Shown here: one piece after another, positions 51,729-60,377 of the stretch | Layout: every line of letters begins with the position of its first letter | How positions within the stretch are numbered: position 1 is the stretch's first letter | Translations under genes and position numbers: made by a program | The notes under the pieces: model-generated | Told to the model about the DNA's origin: nothing | Databases searched by the model: none | What the model saw: only the letters and a program-made list of their open reading frames with translations | Assembly: GCF_000400505.1 (NCBI RefSeq) | Contig: NZ_CM001857.1 | Span: 195,824 to 259,823, forward strand | Direction of reading: 5' to 3' | DNA from: Musicola paradisiaca NCPPB 2511 | GTDB taxonomy: Bacteria; Pseudomonadota; Gammaproteobacteria; Enterobacterales; Enterobacteriaceae | Length of the DNA stretch: 64,000 nt

Positions 51729-52490
51729 ATGATTAGCGTAAGAAACCTGACTAAGCGGTTCGGTGAGCAGGTCGTGCTGAACGACATCAGCCTGGACATC
51801 GAAGAAGGTGAAGTCGTCGCCATTATCGGCCCTTCCGGTTCCGGTAAATCGACGTTACTGCGTTGTCTGAACCTACTGGAAAAGCCGGAGGCGGGCACTA
51901 TTACTATCGGCGACCAGACGCTGGATACCCGTCATTACACCACCAAAGCCGAGTATGCACTGCGTCGACAGACGGCGATGGTGTTTCAGAATTACAACCT
52001 GTTCAAGAATAAAACCGCGCTGGAAAACATCACCGAAGCCCTGATCGTGGTGAAAAAAATACCGAAAAAGCACGCGGAGGAGATTGGTCTGGTGCTGCTG
52101 GAGCAGGTAGGCCTGTTGCCGCAAGCGAATCAGTACCCGATCACGCTGTCCGGCGGGCAACAGCAGCGCGTCAGTATCGCACGGGCATTGGCGGTGGATC
52201 CGAAGGCGATTCTGTTCGATGAACCCACTTCTGCACTGGATCCAGAGCGTGTTCATGAAGTGTTGCAAGTGATTCAGAAACTGGCGGCCAACACCACCAC
52301 CATGGTGATTGTGACGCATGAAATGCAGTTTGCCAGAGAAGTGGCGGATCGGGTTATCTTTATGGCGGATGGGCATATCGTGGAGCAAGGGCCGGCAGAG
52401 AAGGTGATCCGCTTCTCCGACAATCCGCAGACCCGCCGTTTTCTGCGCCAGCTTACAAATATAGAAGAACCGTCAGAGTTTGATATCTGA
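51729..52490 (+). CDS. Amino-acid ABC transporter ATP-binding protein
   Basis: 253 residues. Walker A GPSGSGKSTLLRCLN (about 34-48), signature LSGGQQQRVSIARAL, Walker B ILFDEPTSALDPE and switch His in VTHEMQFA. The HisP/GlnQ class, YxeO position. Ribosome site AAGGAG. Last of the three transporter genes; the deacylase starts 78 bp later. Confidence 0.92.
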   Translation: MISVRNLTKRFGEQVVLNDISLDIEEGEVVAIIGPSGSGKSTLLRCLNLLEKPEAGTITIGDQTLDTRHYTTKAEYALRRQTAMVFQNYNLFKNKTALENITEALIVVKKIPKKHAEEIGLVLLEQVGLLPQANQYPITLSGGQQQRVSIARALAVDPKAILFDEPTSALDPERVHEVLQVIQKLAANTTTMVIVTHEMQFAREVADRVIFMADGHIVEQGPAEKVIRFSDNPQTRRFLRQLTNIEEPSEFDI

Positions 52491-52568
52491 CGCGCATCGT
52501 TTGTTCACCTGCTATGCCTGGGGTGCCAGGCGGTTCTGATCCCAGGGCGAAAAGAGGAGTCACCTACC

Positions 52569-53726
52569 ATGAAAGTGCACACGCAGCATGAGCCGTTGGC
52601 ACAGTATATTCAGGCGTTCCGGCACGAACTGCATCAGCACCCGGAGCTGTCCAATCAGGAATTTGAAACCACGCGGAAGATTCGCGCTGAACTGGAGAAA
52701 GAAGGCATCCGCATTTTGGATCTGCCGTTGAAAACCGGTCTGGTGGCGGAGGTGGGTGGTTTGCAGGATGGCCCATTGGTGGTGGTGCGCTCCGATATTG
52801 ACGCACTGCCGATTGAAGAAGAGTCCGGTGTCGAATTCAGTTCGAAAAACCCCGGCGTGATGCATGCCTGCGGGCATGATTTTCACTCCTCTGCCGCGCT
52901 GGGCGCCGCGATTTTACTTAAACGCGCGGAAGCGGAATTGAAAGGCACAGTGCGGATTTTGTTTCAGGCGGCGGAAGAAACCGGTCTCGGCGCACCGGAA
53001 GTGATTGCGGCCGGTGCGTTGGACGGCGCAACCGCCATTTTCGGTATCCACAACGATCCGACGCTGCCGGTCGGCGTCATCGGTGGTAAAGACGGTGCGC
53101 TGACGGCGGGAGTCGACCGCTTTGAAATCAACATTGCCGCCAAAGGCTGTCACGCCGCCAAGCCGCATGAAGGTAATGATCCGATCATCATCATCGGCCA
53201 ACTGATTACCGCGGTGCAGACCATCGTCAGCCGCAACGTACCCTCGGATAACAACGCGGTGGTATCCATCACCCAGGTGCACAGCGGCAGTACCTGGAAC
53301 GTCATCCCGGATACCGCCTATGTGGAAGGCACGGTGCGTACCTTCAGCCAGGAGGCGCGCGATCTGATTGAGCGGCGTTTTCGCCAGGTGGTGGCCGGCA
53401 TCGCCAGTACCTTCGGCGCAGAAATCGAATTCATCTGGCACGCCGGCCCGCCATCGGTGGTGAATACGCCGCGTTGGGTGGAGTTTGCATTGCAGGTTGC
53501 CGGCGACGAGGGTTTTGACGCGCGTCGGGTGGAGGCCAGCCCGATTGGCGAGGACTTCGCTTTCTACCAGCAGAAACTGCCGGGTACCTTTATGATGGTC
53601 GGCTCCGGCGGCCCGTATGCGCTGCATCACCCCAAATTCCGGGTGGATGACCAGGCGCTGTTCCCCACTGCGCACTATCTGTATCAACTGGCGAAGCTAT
53701 CGCTGGAGCAACTGTCGGCGCACTGA
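52569..53726 (+). CDS. M20 amidohydrolase, YxeP-like deacylase
   Basis: 385 residues. M20D metal motif: MHACGHDFHSSAALG (about 98-112), catalytic Glu pair QAAEETGLGAPEV, and IGEDFAFYQQKLPGTFMMVGSG. The hippurate hydrolase/N-acyl-amino-acid deacylase subgroup. In the succinocysteine route the last enzyme deacetylates N-acetylcysteine to cysteine, the YxeP role. Ends the cluster; a terminator follows 26 bp later. Confidence 0.87.
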   Translation: MKVHTQHEPLAQYIQAFRHELHQHPELSNQEFETTRKIRAELEKEGIRILDLPLKTGLVAEVGGLQDGPLVVVRSDIDALPIEEESGVEFSSKNPGVMHACGHDFHSSAALGAAILLKRAEAELKGTVRILFQAAEETGLGAPEVIAAGALDGATAIFGIHNDPTLPVGVIGGKDGALTAGVDRFEINIAAKGCHAAKPHEGNDPIIIIGQLITAVQTIVSRNVPSDNNAVVSITQVHSGSTWNVIPDTAYVEGTVRTFSQEARDLIERRFRQVVAGIASTFGAEIEFIWHAGPPSVVNTPRWVEFALQVAGDEGFDARRVEASPIGEDFAFYQQKLPGTFMMVGSGGPYALHHPKFRVDDQALFPTAHYLYQLAKLSLEQLSAH

Positions 53727-53752
53727 TCAACGTGATTCGACGCAATAACAAT

Positions 53753-53780
53753 AACGCCGGCAACCAGCGCCGGCGTTGTC
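53753..53780 (+). terminator. Intrinsic terminator of the succinocysteine-type cluster
   Basis: A 9-bp stem aacgccggc / gccggcgtt with a 7-base loop, 26 bp past the deacylase stop; the T-run is short (ttgtcatt). Confidence 0.75.
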
Positions 53781-53883
53781 ATTCATCCAGCCTGACTTGG
53801 CACGGCAATGGCTACGTGTTGCTATCGGCCTGAAAACTGACAGGATGTCTTGTTGGTTAATGGCGACAATTCTTGCTATGTGA

Positions 53884-54019
53884 CGTCTCCATTCGGAGAC
53901 ATTTAATTGACTGATATAAAAGAATTTTATTTCGCATCGATGCAGTTGTTGCCAATTGGCGACTCTTTCTGTGAACCCCGTCGTTATTTTTAGGCCGACG
54001 TTGTCGCCAGTTGCCGTAA
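53884..54019 (+). promoter_or_regulatory. Three GlrR-like activator sites upstream of glmZ
   Basis: Sites resembling TGTC-N10-GACA occur at 53884-53901 (cgtc...gaca), 53947-53964 (tgtt...gact) and 54002-54019 (tgtc...gtaa), all upstream of the sigma-54 promoter. E. coli glmY and glmZ genes carry three such GlrR (QseF) sites. An AT-rich tract at 54020-54060, including attcaataaatta, could bind IHF. This also accounts for the gene-free stretch 53781-54104. Confidence 0.65.
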
Positions 54020-54076
54020 AAATAAATTAAATGCTTAAAATTCAATAAATTAATTTTTATGTTGAGTGTGGTTTTT

Positions 54077-54094
54077 TTGGCACGATATCTGCTT
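54077..54094 (+). promoter_or_regulatory. Sigma-54 promoter of glmZ
   Basis: TTGGCACGatatcTGCTT fits the sigma-54 consensus with exact GG-N10-GC spacing (GG 54079-54080, GC 54091-54092), and places the start at about 54104-54105, the conserved GlmZ 5' end. Confidence 0.85.
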
Positions 54095-54104
54095 TATCTG
54101 TTGT

Positions 54105-54311
54105 GTAGATGCTCATTCCACTCTCTATGCTTGCTTCGGCTTCATAAACCTGGGAATGACGCAGAGCCTTTATGGTGCCTTGGCGTCCAACTGCCGGTGA
54201 AGGTGACTTCCCGGGTTTGCGGACGCAACGTTGAGTGGGGCACTTAAACAGTTGTCTTTCAGACCTGATTTTTATTAGCGCTTGCCTTTGATTGGGCAAG
54301 CGTTTTTTTTT
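54105..54311 (+). ncRNA. glmZ: Small regulatory RNA GlmZ
   Basis: 207 nt, the length of E. coli GlmZ. The 5' segment gtagatgctcattcca and the downstream segments ggaatgacgcagagcc, gacgcaacgttgagtg and cagacctg match what I know of GlmZ, and the RNA ends in a terminator (cgcttgcc / gggcaagcg then nine T). GlmZ base-pairs with glmS mRNA with Hfq to raise glucosamine-6-phosphate synthase; RapZ and RNase E process it. It lies upstream of the hem genes, as in E. coli. Confidence 0.93.
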
Positions 54312-54312
54312 G
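54279..54312 (+). terminator. Intrinsic terminator of glmZ
   Basis: Stem cgcttgcc / gggcaagcg (8-9 bp) with a short loop and nine T residues, forming the 3' end of GlmZ. Confidence 0.93.
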
Positions 54313-54513
54313 CGCCCAAGGTGGCGGCTATGTTGAGGCCGTATTTTATTGATGAAACACCTGTAGTTGCCGCCGGCAAACATGCATATCGGCGGTTAAG
54401 CCGTGATCAGTGTCGGCAAATGCTACATGGTCTGTAGGTCTGGGCGGGAGGGTTTCACAGTAGGGCGCGTTTCAGGTAATAAATCGGCGCCTGTATAACG
54501 CATCACACTATTT

Positions 54514-54578
54514 GTAACATGCGTTTTGTAACAATGATGTGATCAAATCACGTTATGCGTAACATGTGTTATGTAACA
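54514..54578. promoter_or_regulatory. Symmetric repeat and CRP-like region controlling idnD
   Basis: Two 20-bp repeats (gtaacatgYgttWtgtaaca) at 54514-54533 and 54559-54578 flank a tgtgatcaaatcacg element that resembles a CRP site but has 5 instead of 6 central bases. The second repeat contains TGTTA-TG-TAACA, close to the GntR/IdnR operator pattern. The idnR product probably binds here. The remainder of 54312-54676 shows no gene. Confidence 0.7.
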
Positions 54579-54676
54579 TGAATTAAAGTGATCCGCTTCA
54601 AACTTTTGACCTTAAATTTAACGTTTTATAGCTACTACTTTTTATCCGGTAATTTTATTAGGTAATGAGGTGCGGC

Positions 54677-55708
54677 ATGGTCGAAAGTACGCAATCCTGT
54701 GTGGTGGAAGGAAAGAAAAAAGTTAATGTCATTCATCAGGAGTGTCATTATCAAGGCAGCGGAACGCTGGTTAAAATAACCCGCGGCGGTATTTGCGGCT
54801 CGGATCTTCATTATTATCACGAAGGGAAAGTGGGTAATTATGAAGTCAAACAACCCATGGTTTTAGGCCATGAGGTTATTGGTGTTATTGAGCAGAGTGA
54901 TAATAAAGAATTACGTTATCAGCAAAAGGTCGCGATTAATCCCAGCAAGCCCTGCGGTCATTGTAAATATTGTCTCGCTCACGAAGAAAATCAGTGCGTA
55001 TCGATGCGCTTTTTCGGCAGCGCTATGTATTTTCCGCATGTTAACGGTGGTTTTACTCAATATAAAGTTGTCGATACGGCACAGTGTATTCCTTTTGACA
55101 ATCAGGCTGACGATCGCGTGATGGTATTTGCCGAACCATTGGCTGTGGCAATTCATGCCGTCAATCAGGCCGGCGATATTAAAGGAAAACGGGTGTTTGT
55201 GTCCGGTGTCGGGCCTATTGGTTGTCTGGTGGTCGCAGCCGCGAAAGCGATGGGCGCGGCTGAAATTGTCTGTGCCGACGTTAGTGAACGTTCTCTGGCC
55301 CTGGCATCTACCATGGGCGCCACCCAAACGGTGCATGCCCAATCGGGCGATTTCTCGGATTATCTGCGGGATAAAGGTTATTTTGATATTTCGTTCGAAG
55401 TCTCCGGCCATCCCCAATCGATTGTGCGCTGTCTGGAAGTGACCCGTGCCAAAGGCGTTCAGGTTCAGGTCGGTATGGGTGGCGCGGTTCCTGATTTTCC
55501 AATGATGATGTTGATCGCCAAGGAAATTAAGCTGGTTGGCACATTCCGCTTTACGGAAGAGTTCGCGACGGCGGTGCACTGGCTGAACGACCATATTATC
55601 GATCCATTGCCGCTGCTGAGTGCGGAATTTACGTTTACCGATCTCGAAGAGGCACTGTTATTCGCTTCGGATAAATCAAAAGCAGCAAAAGTACAGTTGG
55701 TCTTCTGA
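54677..55708 (+). CDS. idnD: L-idonate 5-dehydrogenase
   Basis: 343 residues from the ATG at 54677 (MVESTQSCVVEGKKKVNV), the E. coli IdnD length; a start four codons earlier has a weaker context. Zinc alcohol dehydrogenase fold: catalytic zinc residues in GGICGSDLHYYHEG and LGHEVIG, structural zinc cysteines in CGHCKYCLAHEENQC, and Rossmann motif VSGVGPIGCLVV. It oxidises L-idonate to 5-ketogluconate. First gene of idnDOT. Confidence 0.95.
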   Translation: MVESTQSCVVEGKKKVNVIHQECHYQGSGTLVKITRGGICGSDLHYYHEGKVGNYEVKQPMVLGHEVIGVIEQSDNKELRYQQKVAINPSKPCGHCKYCLAHEENQCVSMRFFGSAMYFPHVNGGFTQYKVVDTAQCIPFDNQADDRVMVFAEPLAVAIHAVNQAGDIKGKRVFVSGVGPIGCLVVAAAKAMGAAEIVCADVSERSLALASTMGATQTVHAQSGDFSDYLRDKGYFDISFEVSGHPQSIVRCLEVTRAKGVQVQVGMGGAVPDFPMMMLIAKEIKLVGTFRFTEEFATAVHWLNDHIIDPLPLLSAEFTFTDLEEALLFASDKSKAAKVQLVF

Positions 55709-55733
55709 ATAAATATTGTGAAGAGAGCAGAAA

Positions 55734-56498
55734 ATGAAAAATATATTTTCACTGGAAAATAAAAAAGTTTTGATTACCGGATCGGCCCAGGGTATTGGTT
55801 TCCTTTTGGCTAAAGGATTGGCGGAACAGGGTGCTGAGATTATCGTTAATGATATTACCGCCGAGCGTGCGGAACATGCCGTTGCGCAATTAACGGCGCA
55901 AGGGTATCGCGCTTACGCCGCACCGTTTGACGTTACCCGCTGCCAGGAAGTGAATGAAGCCATTGACGGAATAGAAAAAAATATTGGCGCAATAGATGTA
56001 CTGATTAATAACGCGGGTATTCAGCGCCGCCATCCTTTTACTGAATTTCCGGAAAATGAGTGGAATGATGTGATTGCGGTGAATCAGTCCGCCGTCTTTT
56101 TTGTTTCGCAGGCGGTGGCCCGTAACATGGTGGAGCGCCGTGCCGGAAAAATCGTCAATATTTGCTCCATGCAAAGTGAATTGGGTCGAGACACCATTAC
56201 GCCGTATGCCGCATCGAAAGGGGCGGTAAAAATGCTGACGCGCGGAATGTGTGTGGAACTGGCGCGTTACAATATTCAGGTGAATGGTATTGCTCCGGGT
56301 TATTTCAAAACAGAAATGACCAAGGCGTTGGTGGAAAATCAGGAATTCACCGCATGGCTGACGAAGCGCACACCCGCAGCCCGTTGGGGCAATCCTGAGG
56401 AGTTAATCGGCGCGGCGGTTTTCCTGTCATCCGGCGCATCCAACTTTGTAAACGGGCATTTATTGTTCGTCGACGGCGGTATGTTGGTCGCGGTTTAA
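55734..56498 (+). CDS. idnO: Gluconate 5-dehydrogenase (5-keto-D-gluconate reductase)
   Basis: 254 residues, a classical short-chain dehydrogenase: cofactor loop TGSAQGIGFLLA, NNAGIQRR, catalytic TPYAASKGAVK and a C-terminal INGAP-like region GIAPGYFKTEMT. It reduces 5-ketogluconate to gluconate. 25 bp after idnD. Confidence 0.95.
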   Translation: MKNIFSLENKKVLITGSAQGIGFLLAKGLAEQGAEIIVNDITAERAEHAVAQLTAQGYRAYAAPFDVTRCQEVNEAIDGIEKNIGAIDVLINNAGIQRRHPFTEFPENEWNDVIAVNQSAVFFVSQAVARNMVERRAGKIVNICSMQSELGRDTITPYAASKGAVKMLTRGMCVELARYNIQVNGIAPGYFKTEMTKALVENQEFTAWLTKRTPAARWGNPEELIGAAVFLSSGASNFVNGHLLFVDGGMLVAV

Positions 56499-56590
56499 TA
56501 CCACCGACAAAATATAAATAAATTCGAATTAGCGGATACACCGTGTCTATGGCGGCGAGATTCTCGCTGCCTTTATTACAGGAACATCTT

Positions 56591-57910
56591 ATGCCTTTAG
56601 TCATTATTGCTATAGGGGTCGCGTTATTATTGATCCTGATGATTGGATTTAAAATAAATGGCTTTATTGCATTAATTCTGGTTGCCGCCCTGGTCGGCGT
56701 CGGTGAGGGTATGGCGCCACTGAAAGTCATGTCTTCTATTCAGTCCGGGATTGGCGGTACGCTGGGCGGGTTATCCATGATTCTGGGTTTCGGCGCCATG
56801 CTGGGACGTTTAATTTCGGATACCGGCGCGGCACAGCGCATTGCGACAACCCTTATTCACCATTTCGGGAAAAGCCGGATTCAATGGGCCCTGGTGATTA
56901 CCGGCCTGATTGTCGGGCTGGCCATGTTTTACGAAGTGGGTTTTGTCCTGCTGTTGCCGCTGGTGTTTACCATCGTGGCGGCGGCGCAACTCCCGCTGTT
57001 GTACGTTGGCGTTCCCATGGTCGCCGCACTGTCCGTTACGCACTGTTTTCTGCCGCCCCACCCAGGGCCGACCGCCATCGCCACCATTTTTAACGCCAAT
57101 CTGGGCGTGACGCTGCTATATGGGATGATCATTACCATTCCAACGGTAATTATCGCGGGGCCGGTGTTTTCCAGGTGTTTGAAGAAATATGAGAAAGAGC
57201 CGCCCAAGGGGTTGTTTAACCCGAAAATTTTCACTGAAGAGGAAATGCCGGGTTTTGGCGTTAGCCTGCTGGCGGCGATTATCCCCGTCATTCTGATGGC
57301 TGCTGCGGCGATCTGCGAAATGCTGTTGCCAAAAGAGAATGCGGTTCGGCAATGCTTTGAGTTTATTGGCCATCCGGCGGTCGCGTTGTTTATCGCCATC
57401 GTGCTGGCTGTCTTTACGTTGGGGCTGCGCGGTGGGCGGAATATGGCGTCGGTGATGGACATCGTCAGCGATTCCATCGGTGCGATCGCCATGATCCTGT
57501 TTATCATCGCCGGCGGTGGCGCATTCAAGCAGGTTCTGGTCGACAGCGGCGTAGGGCAGTACATTGCCGAACTGATGAAAGGGTCGTCGCTGTCGCCGTT
57601 ATTGATGTGCTGGACGGTTGCGGCGTTGCTGCGTATCGCGCTGGGGTCGGCCACGGTGGCCGCAATTACGACGGCGGGCATCGTGTTGCCGCTGATTTCG
57701 GCCAATCACGCCGATCCGGCGCTGATGGTGCTGGCGGTAGGGTCGGGCAGCGTGATTGCCTCACACGTTAACGATCCCGGTTTCTGGTTGTTTAAGGGGT
57801 ATTTCAACCTGAGTGTCGGCGAGACATTAAAGGTGTGGACGGTGATGGAAACGTTAATCTCTGTTCTGGGTATCATCGGGGTATTGATATTGAATAATAT
57901 TATTCATTAA
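56591..57910 (+). CDS. idnT: L-idonate/gluconate permease, GntP family
   Basis: 439 residues from the ATG at 56591 with AGGAA ribosome site, the E. coli IdnT length; a longer frame start at 56543 is not supported. Twelve or more helices; GntP features LGGLSMILGFGAMLGRLISDTGAAQRIA and CFLPPHPGPTAIA and VNDPGFWLFKGYF. Imports L-idonate, 5-ketogluconate or gluconate. Confidence 0.95.
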   Translation: MPLVIIAIGVALLLILMIGFKINGFIALILVAALVGVGEGMAPLKVMSSIQSGIGGTLGGLSMILGFGAMLGRLISDTGAAQRIATTLIHHFGKSRIQWALVITGLIVGLAMFYEVGFVLLLPLVFTIVAAAQLPLLYVGVPMVAALSVTHCFLPPHPGPTAIATIFNANLGVTLLYGMIITIPTVIIAGPVFSRCLKKYEKEPPKGLFNPKIFTEEEMPGFGVSLLAAIIPVILMAAAAICEMLLPKENAVRQCFEFIGHPAVALFIAIVLAVFTLGLRGGRNMASVMDIVSDSIGAIAMILFIIAGGGAFKQVLVDSGVGQYIAELMKGSSLSPLLMCWTVAALLRIALGSATVAAITTAGIVLPLISANHADPALMVLAVGSGSVIASHVNDPGFWLFKGYFNLSVGETLKVWTVMETLISVLGIIGVLILNNIIH

Positions 57911-57977
57911 GCATTAACGGCATGCGGGGCAGGAACGCTGCGGCTTCCTGCCCCGAAGAGCAGCGTGAAGAGGCGTG

Positions 57978-58976
57978 ATGAGAAAGTATCGGGTTTCCTT
58001 GCAGGATATCGCTAATCTGGCGAATGTCACCAAAATGACGGTTAGTCGTTATTTACGCACGCCGAATCAGGTTTCTCCTGAAACAGGAAAAAAGATTGCT
58101 CAGGTGATGGCGGATATTGACTATATCCCCAATCGTGCGCCGGAAATGTTGCTGAATATAAAAAGCTATACGATAGGTGTATTAATTCCTTCGTTTACCA
58201 ATCAGCTTTTTGCCGACATGCTGGCAGGTATTGAATCTGTGACATCCGGTAATCAATACCAGATTTTGATTGCTAATTATAATTACAAACGGGACTCAGA
58301 AGAAAAACAGATCCTCAATCTGCTATCTTATAATATTGACGGTATTATTCTTTCCGAAAAATCACACACCTTACGGGCAGTGAAAAACCTGCGCAATGCC
58401 AATATTCCCATTGTGGAAGTGATGGATACCGAAGGCGAAAGTCTGGATATGGAAGTCGGGTTTCAGAATAGCCGTGCGGCGTTTGATATGGTGTCGACGA
58501 TGCTGGAAAATCGTCAGAAAAAGAAAATTATTTATTTTGGTTCCCAGGATGATTTGCGCGACGAATTACGTTATCAGGGGTATTGCGACGCAATGCGGCA
58601 ACACGGGTTGTCAGCCTATCGAATTAACCCCAGATCTATTTCTTCCATGCAGCTTGGGGCACAACTGATCGAACAGGCGTTTATTGAGTATCCCGATCTG
58701 GATGGAATATTTTGCACCAATGATGATATTGCCGTCGGCGCATTATTATATTGCCTGAGAAAAGGTATTCGCGTACCTGAAGAAGTTTCTATCGCCGGGT
58801 TTCATGGCCTTGATATCGGACGAGAAATGATACCCAGCCTTGCCACTGTTATTACCCCCCGCTTCGCCATTGGGCAACGGGCAGCGACCATTTTGCTTAA
58901 TAAAATCAGTGACAGAGACTACTCAACGTATTCAACGGATTTGGGTTATCAGATTTACCGCGGAGATACGTTGTAG
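57978..58976 (+). CDS. idnR: LacI-family regulator IdnR
   Basis: 332 residues from the ATG at 57978 with a GAAGAGG site; a GTG one codon earlier also starts the frame. LacI helix-turn-helix VSLQDIANLANVTKMTVSRYLRTPNQVSPETGKKIAQ, then a periplasmic-binding-like effector domain. E. coli IdnR shares the same length and start and activates the idn operon while repressing gnt genes. It follows idnT in the same direction. Confidence 0.94.
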   Translation: MRKYRVSLQDIANLANVTKMTVSRYLRTPNQVSPETGKKIAQVMADIDYIPNRAPEMLLNIKSYTIGVLIPSFTNQLFADMLAGIESVTSGNQYQILIANYNYKRDSEEKQILNLLSYNIDGIILSEKSHTLRAVKNLRNANIPIVEVMDTEGESLDMEVGFQNSRAAFDMVSTMLENRQKKKIIYFGSQDDLRDELRYQGYCDAMRQHGLSAYRINPRSISSMQLGAQLIEQAFIEYPDLDGIFCTNDDIAVGALLYCLRKGIRVPEEVSIAGFHGLDIGREMIPSLATVITPRFAIGQRAATILLNKISDRDYSTYSTDLGYQIYRGDTL

Positions 58977-59147
58977 CATCGCGTTCCATTCAATAAATAG
59001 TACATACTGATAACCATCACGATGAAAATACTGCCCTGTCTTTGGCGATGATCATTACCTGCTGGTGAGTTCATGGTTCTTTTGATAAAGGAACGCGGCT
59101 GCAATACCAACAATTATTCAATGCTGATTCAGGTCGCTACATGAACA

Positions 59148-59174
59148 CCGCCCTGCTTTCTTGGTGCAGGGCGG
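59148..59174. terminator. Hairpin between idnR and hemY
   Basis: A 9-bp stem ccgccctgc / gcagggcgg with a 9-base loop between convergent idnR and hemY. On the plus strand gcgtattttattt follows; on the minus strand no T-run follows. It may stop both transcripts. Confidence 0.7.
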
Positions 59175-59181
59175 GCGTATT

Positions 59182-60375
59182 TTATTTCTGCTCGGTTTGC
59201 AGAGTGAGTGTAAGCCCTTCGCGCCGCATACGGGCGGCATCTTCATACCTCTTCAGCCGGTCGAAAGCGTCGGCGCACCAGGCGTAGTCATACGCATCCG
59301 GACGCAGTGCCAGCGCGGCCAGAAAAGCTTCGCTGGCCTGTTTCCATTCGCCGTGTTTCATCAGCAATTGACCCAGCGTGCTGTGCAGCAGGGCGTCATC
59401 GGCGCGTTGTTTGAGCTGCTGGCGCAGCGTTTTTTCCAGCGGTTCGGGGTTGCCGGTCTGCAATCTCGGCATCAGTTGCACCAGACGGTGATCGTATTGC
59501 CGTTTCAACCCGTCAATGATGATGTTTTGCGATGTCGTATGGTCGTCGCATGCGATGAGGTGTTCCGCCATCGCCACCTGCATTGACAGATCCTGCCGTA
59601 CCTTGCGGTTCTGATTTTTCCACCATTGCTTCAGCCCTTCGCTGCCGCCTTCCGCCATGGCTTGATCCATCAGCCCGATGGTGGCGCGTTGTTGCAGTGA
59701 TTGCAGATGCGCTTCGTCATGAATGCGAGTTTTGCGCATGGCGGGGAGGATATCCAGCAGCGCGCTGTAGGCGCTGGTGCGTAAAAACGCCTGCTCAGCC
59801 AACCGCAGGACTTCCGGATGACGCGGCGCCACCTCCAGCAACCGATCTACGCCGTGCCGGGCGGCGTGATCTTCATTACGCGCCAACTGGATGCGCACTC
59901 GGGTGATGTCCACCGGTAGCTGATCGTTGTCGGCGATTTCCGCCGCCCGCTCCAGATACTGCCGGGTGCGGAAATCGTCGCCGCGCTGCTGGGCCGCTTC
60001 GGCCGCCAGCAAATAGTTGACCACCGGCTGATCGGCGTGGTCGGCGTTGCGGGTCAGCAGCTTTTCAACCTGGTGGTAGTCGCCTTCGGTCAGTTTCAGC
60101 AGCGCCGCCCGGGTTTGCTGACGAGCGCGGCTGCGTTTACGGCCAATAAACCAACCCCGGGTGCGGGCACCCGTGCGGAACAGACGTCTTAGCAGCCATT
60201 CCAGCGCAATAAATGCCAACAGTAACAGCACCAGCATGATGACCAGCCCGGTCACGCTGGTTTCGATGTTGTAGTTATCCGTCTGAATCAGGACGTAGCC
60301 CTGATGGCCGGCCAGCATCGGGCCCACTACGATGCCGGCGATCAGCATCGCAAACAGCAGAAAAACCTTCAGCAT
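59182..60375 (-). CDS. hemY: Protoheme IX biogenesis protein HemY
   Basis: 397 residues (E. coli 398). Two N-terminal membrane segments (LLFAMLIAGIVVGPMLAG and VTGLVIMLVLLLLAFIALEWLL) are followed by TPR-like helices (about 100-390). Not the protoporphyrinogen oxidase of Bacillus that shares the name. It starts 2 bp after hemX and is co-transcribed with hemCDX; its molecular role in heme synthesis is not settled. Confidence 0.95.
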   Translation of the reverse strand: MLKVFLLFAMLIAGIVVGPMLAGHQGYVLIQTDNYNIETSVTGLVIMLVLLLLAFIALEWLLRRLFRTGARTRGWFIGRKRSRARQQTRAALLKLTEGDYHQVEKLLTRNADHADQPVVNYLLAAEAAQQRGDDFRTRQYLERAAEIADNDQLPVDITRVRIQLARNEDHAARHGVDRLLEVAPRHPEVLRLAEQAFLRTSAYSALLDILPAMRKTRIHDEAHLQSLQQRATIGLMDQAMAEGGSEGLKQWWKNQNRKVRQDLSMQVAMAEHLIACDDHTTSQNIIIDGLKRQYDHRLVQLMPRLQTGNPEPLEKTLRQQLKQRADDALLHSTLGQLLMKHGEWKQASEAFLAALALRPDAYDYAWCADAFDRLKRYEDAARMRREGLTLTLQTEQK

Positions 60376-60377
60376 GT

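Noticed and set aside
54535-54556. Standard CRP site before idnD
   Set aside because: Central spacing is 5 rather than 6 bp, so it is listed only as CRP-like.
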